Positions 6,295 to 8,910 of a stretch of DNA of 8,910 bases are shown in pieces. The DNA is from Treponema sp. (GTDB lineage: Bacteria; Spirochaetota; Spirochaetia; Treponematales; Breznakiellaceae). A program made the position numbers and the translations under genes. The notes under the pieces are model-generated. The model was not told the origin of the DNA. It worked only from the letters and a program-made list of their open reading frames with translations, and made no database searches. The DNA is taken from contig JAIRRU010000029.1 in NCBI GenBank assembly GCA_031255815.1, positions 1 through 8,910 of the forward strand, read 5' to 3'. Numbering within the stretch: the stretch's first letter is position 1; every line of letters begins with the position of its first letter.

Positions 6295-7422
6295 CTACTC
6301 CTTTCCGTAGCGGATCCGGGGATCCACCAGGGCGAGCAGGATGTCCGCCAGCACCATTCCTATCAGTACCAGGAAGGATATGAACATGATGTTGGCCAGC
6401 ACTAAGTTGATGTCCTCCTGGAGCACCGCCTCGTACATAAGCCGCCCGATGCCGGGGTAGGCGAAGATGATCTCCAGGATCAGGGAGCCGGAGAAGAGGC
6501 CCGCCAGAAGATTCGCGCTGCCGGTGATGTAGGGGTTAAGGGTGTTGCGGAAGGCGTGGTTCAGGTAGACCCGCCATTCGGCGATGCCCCTGGAGCGGAG
6601 GCTTGTGATGTAGGGCTGGCCCAGCTGATCCAGCATGGTGGCCCGGATCATCCGCAGGGTTCCCCCGATCCCCCCCAGGAAAGAGGCCAGGAGGGGGAGG
6701 AAGATATGGTGCATGTAGGAGAACACGAATTTTACCGGGGCTTCCGCGTAGGGGAAGGTGGGGTAGGCGGTTACGGGGAAGAGGGAACTGGCCGCGGCGA
6801 AGAGCTGGAACAGGATGAGGAGCAGGATCCCCGGAAAAGCGTGGAGCACCAGGGCGAAGAAAGTTACCGCCAGATCCGCCGCCGTACCCGCTTTGGCGGA
6901 GAAGTAGACCCCCAGGAGGAAAGAGAAAATGGTGATAAGAACCAGGGAGATAAGGTTAAGGGCTATCGAGTTGGGCAGCCGGGATCCGATGAGGAAGGAG
7001 ACCGGGGCCCGGGAGATAAGGCTCGTGCCCAGGTCGTGGCTGACGATTACCCGTTTAAGCCAGCTAAAGTACTGGATATAGAAGGGCTGATCCAGGCCGA
7101 GGCTCCGCCGCTGGGCTTCAAGCTGTTCCTGATCCATGGCCTCCTGGTTCTGCCCCGCCCTGCCCTGGTTCTCCCCGAAGATCTGCTGCAGCATGATCTG
7201 ATCCACGATATCCCCCGGGGCAAGTTCCATGAGGCCGAAAACCGCGAAACCCAGGATAAAGAGCATTACCGCCATGGTAAAGAACCTTCCCAGGATATAG
7301 GAGGGGAGGGGCGCCTTCCGCTTGAAAAGATAGAAGGGCCGTAAAAGCCGGGTAACTATTCCCGCCGGACGGGCCGCCTTCGGCGTATCCGCGCCTTTTC
7401 CGCTGGTATTACTGCTGGCCAT
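6295..7422 (-). CDS. ABC transporter permease, OppB/DppB type
   Basis: A 375-residue inner-membrane permease that would pair with the permease half of the downstream fusion to form the translocation channel. The first membrane segment is at about 43-64, preceded by a hydrophilic N-terminus of some 35 residues, longer than usual. It is followed by the conserved LAPGD motif (67-71) and LGLDQPFYIQYFSWL (108-122). Further segments lie near 150-172, 183-209, 233-250, 300-325 and 340-366. The cytoplasmic EAA-type loop at 271-300 is well kept (SLRSRGIAEWRVYLNHAFRNTLNP), with the conserved Gly279, and AYPGIGRLMYEAV (321-333) is typical of the family. Its start overlaps the end of the binding-protein gene by 14 bp. 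No good ribosome site precedes it, so coupling to that gene is likely. A Gln/Glu-rich stretch (85-104) looks like a small insertion. The family is secure; the substrate cannot be read from it. Confidence 0.92.
   Translation of the reverse strand: MASSNTSGKGADTPKAARPAGIVTRLLRPFYLFKRKAPLPSYILGRFFTMAVMLFILGFAVFGLMELAPGDIVDQIMLQQIFGENQGRAGQNQEAMDQEQLEAQRRSLGLDQPFYIQYFSWLKRVIVSHDLGTSLISRAPVSFLIGSRLPNSIALNLISLVLITIFSFLLGVYFSAKAGTAADLAVTFFALVLHAFPGILLLILFQLFAAASSLFPVTAYPTFPYAEAPVKFVFSYMHHIFLPLLASFLGGIGGTLRMIRATMLDQLGQPYITSLRSRGIAEWRVYLNHAFRNTLNPYITGSANLLAGLFSGSLILEIIFAYPGIGRLMYEAVLQEDINLVLANIMFISFLVLIGMVLADILLALVDPRIRYGKE
6298..6303 (-). promoter_or_regulatory. Ribosome binding site of the permease-ATPase fusion
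   Basis: On the minus strand AAGGAG (6303 to 6298) lies seven bases before the ATG at 6290. It is inside the last codons (Lys-Glu) of the upstream permease gene, so the two genes are translated from one message and probably coupled. Confidence 0.75.
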
Positions 7423-8910
7423 AGCTCAGGTACATGTGGGTGCTTTCAAACCCGTTGATATTGTCGTAGTACACGTTGGACTGATCCCAGCGCCGGTTCA
7501 GGGCGGCAAAGAGGCTGGGCCGTACCAGGTAAATTACCGGGCACTGTTCCAGGAGGATCTCCTGGTACTCGTCCCAGTAGGCCTTGGCCTTTTCCTGGTC
7601 TATGGTGTAGGCGGCCTCGTTGTAGAGGTAGTCTACCCGGGCTTCCCATTCGGTGGCGGGGCTCTTCTGCATGGGGTACCAGAGGTGGAGGTTCCCGTCG
7701 GAAGGCCAGACGTTACTCCCCTGGGTGGGAAAGATATTGCTCCCGCTCAGGCCGATGAGCAGGGAATCCCACTCGAAGCTGTTGAAAAGCTGTTCCACCA
7801 TCTTCTGGAAATCCAGGATACGGACGTTCAGTTTTATTCCCGCCCGTTCAAGCTCGTCCCGGATGATCGAGGCGATATCCGACATGATGCCGCTTTCCGA
7901 ACGGATGGTAAGGTCGAATTCTACCGCCCGGCCCTGGCTGTCCCGCATGATCCCCTGGCCGTCCCGGGTAATGCCTATGGAGGCCAGCAGCTTTACCGCT
8001 TCCGCCGGATCGTAGGTATACTTTAGCTGGATGCCCCGGTTGTAGAAGGGGTTCGGTTCGGGGAAGAAGTCGAGCTTGGATTCCGCCAGGCCCCGGTATA
8101 CCTGGGCGATGATGCGGTCGCTGTTATGGAGGCTGCTCATGGCCTGGCGGAATTCTTTTTGGGTGAACCATTCGTATGCGGCGCTCCCCGCGTGCACCGG
8201 GTTCTGGTTGAAAGACCAGAAATTCGCGCTTAAACTGCCCCCGCCGTTAAACACCGTGTAGGCGGTTCCCGGTTTTACCGAGGGCTTGGCGGAAAAGCCC
8301 GGGAAGCCCCAGCGTTTCTTCCCCTCCTGGCCGTCCACCATTTCCGCCATGTCCTCCGGGCGCAGGGAATAGGAATCGGCCTCGCCGTTTTGAAAGAGCA
8401 GCTTATTGGTATTCTCGTCCGCCACGATCCGCAGGATCTCTTTTTCGTAGAAGGGGACGGAGAGCCCTTCGGAGTCCTTTTCCCAGTAGTGGGGGTTCCG
8501 CTCAAAGACCAGCCACATCCCCGCCGTATAGGTGGTAAGGTAGTACCTTCCCATGGAAGGGATCCTTCGGGGGTCGGTGTCAATGCTGAAGAGATCCAGA
8601 ACCCCCTGGATACCCCTTTCCCGTTTGGCCTCTTCGTAGTCCAGCCTGGGGGCGATGCTGCGGTTGGTAGTCAGCAGGGGATCCGCCACAATCCGGGGAA
8701 AGCGGAAGACGAAACGGCGCTCATCCAGCTTTTCAATGTCGATATGGGCTCTTGAACCGTCGGGCATGAGGAGGAACTGGCCGTTGTAATGGGAACTGTG
8801 GGCCTCCGGGTCTCCCTCAATCTCGTTGTACCAGAAAACCACGTCGTCGCTGGTAACGGGTATCTTTTCGTCCGAATCGCTGTAGGTCCAGTAAAGATCG
8901 TCCCGCAGGG
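7409..8910 (-). CDS. Family-5 extracellular solute-binding protein of an ABC transporter (5' partial)
   Basis: The frame runs to the window edge with 499 residues visible and no stop upstream. A GTG at 8842 is only an internal valine, because the 22 codons before it read as family sequence (LRDDLYWTYSD...PVTSDDVVFWYN, the usual 'vkWsdG.pvTa.Dvvf' region). Roughly 100 N-terminal residues, including the signal peptide, should lie outside. Other family landmarks are the MGRYYLTTYTAG...FERNPHYW stretch near 8540-8485, the ENTNKLLFQNGEAD element, the NFWSFNQNP segment, the FRQAMSSLHNSDRII helix, and a YDPAEAVKLLASIGI segment followed by GQGIMRDSQGRAVEF. Such proteins sit outside the inner membrane and hand peptides, nickel or oligosaccharides to their permeases. 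The RNPHYWEKDSEG and long NIFPTQGSNVWPSDG stretches recall members tied to sugar uptake, but ligand assignment is inference. It is the first visible gene of the transporter operon. Confidence 0.88.
   Translation of the reverse strand, partial: LRDDLYWTYSDSDEKIPVTSDDVVFWYNEIEGDPEAHSSHYNGQFLLMPDGSRAHIDIEKLDERRFVFRFPRIVADPLLTTNRSIAPRLDYEEAKRERGIQGVLDLFSIDTDPRRIPSMGRYYLTTYTAGMWLVFERNPHYWEKDSEGLSVPFYEKEILRIVADENTNKLLFQNGEADSYSLRPEDMAEMVDGQEGKKRWGFPGFSAKPSVKPGTAYTVFNGGGSLSANFWSFNQNPVHAGSAAYEWFTQKEFRQAMSSLHNSDRIIAQVYRGLAESKLDFFPEPNPFYNRGIQLKYTYDPAEAVKLLASIGITRDGQGIMRDSQGRAVEFDLTIRSESGIMSDIASIIRDELERAGIKLNVRILDFQKMVEQLFNSFEWDSLLIGLSGSNIFPTQGSNVWPSDGNLHLWYPMQKSPATEWEARVDYLYNEAAYTIDQEKAKAYWDEYQEILLEQCPVIYLVRPSLFAALNRRWDQSNVYYDNINGFESTHMYLSYGQQ

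Noticed and set aside
5244..6383. A 379-codon plus-strand open frame opposite the permease half of the transporter
   Set aside because: It lies entirely antisense to well-conserved permease sequence and gives a low-complexity Gly/Glu/Asp-rich product typical of the complement of hydrophobic, C-rich codons. No family motif is present.
6556..7344. A 262-codon plus-strand open frame opposite the OppB-type permease
   Set aside because: Same reason: an antisense shadow of a membrane protein gene, with charged repetitive composition and no recognisable domain.
7436..8026. A 196-codon plus-strand open frame opposite the binding protein
   Set aside because: The opposite strand carries clear family-5 binding-protein motifs throughout; this frame has none and is a shadow.
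8840..8842. GTG at 8842 as the start of the solute-binding protein
   Set aside because: The frame is open to the window edge and the preceding 22 codons continue the family pattern, so the gene starts outside the window.
1..8910. Apparent abundance of GATC/GGATCC words across the window
   Set aside because: These mostly fall on Asp, Ile and Arg/Pro codon junctions in coding sequence. Without a proper count against a codon-shuffled model there is no case for a methylation or uptake signal.

Overview
The window comes from a bacterium of moderately high GC. It has tightly packed genes and clear purine-rich ribosome binding sites (GGAGG types). The gene content (a cytoplasmic GH42 enzyme and a family-5 solute-binding-protein transporter with a fused permease-ATPase) is that of a fermentative or gut-type carbohydrate user. 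A spirochaete of the Treponema group is my best guess from the general look of the proteins, but no marker gene supports it, so the lineage is a weak inference.

Layout: two operons point at each other. The plus-strand operon (65-4124) starts at the left edge just behind a near-consensus sigma-70 promoter (TTGACT, 17 bp, TATTAT). It carries a GH42-type glycosidase, an NAD(P)-dependent SDR/epimerase-type dehydrogenase resembling uronate dehydrogenase, and a seven-bladed beta-propeller lactonase of the 6-phosphogluconolactonase (COG2706) type. Gaps are 29 bp, then a 4-bp ATGA overlap. The minus-strand operon (8910 to 4104) reads solute-binding protein (5' end outside the window), OppB/DppB-like permease, then one long protein joining an OppC/DppC-like permease to an OppD/DppD-like ATPase. 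Its junctions are a 14-bp overlap and a 4-bp gap. The two operons overlap tail to tail by 21 bp, and I see no intrinsic terminator between them.

How the genes may work together (inference): the ABC transporter would bring in an oligosaccharide or glycoside, since family-5 binding proteins carry sugars as well as peptides. The signal-peptide-less glycosidase would cleave it in the cytoplasm. The dehydrogenase would oxidise the freed sugar or uronic acid at C1 to a lactone, and the lactonase would open the lactone to an aldonate or aldarate. The most notable features are this release-oxidise-delactonise gene set and the permease-ATPase fusion with no second ATPase in view. There are no RNA genes, mobile elements, CRISPR arrays or long repeats that I can see, and no gene-free stretch over 300 bases.
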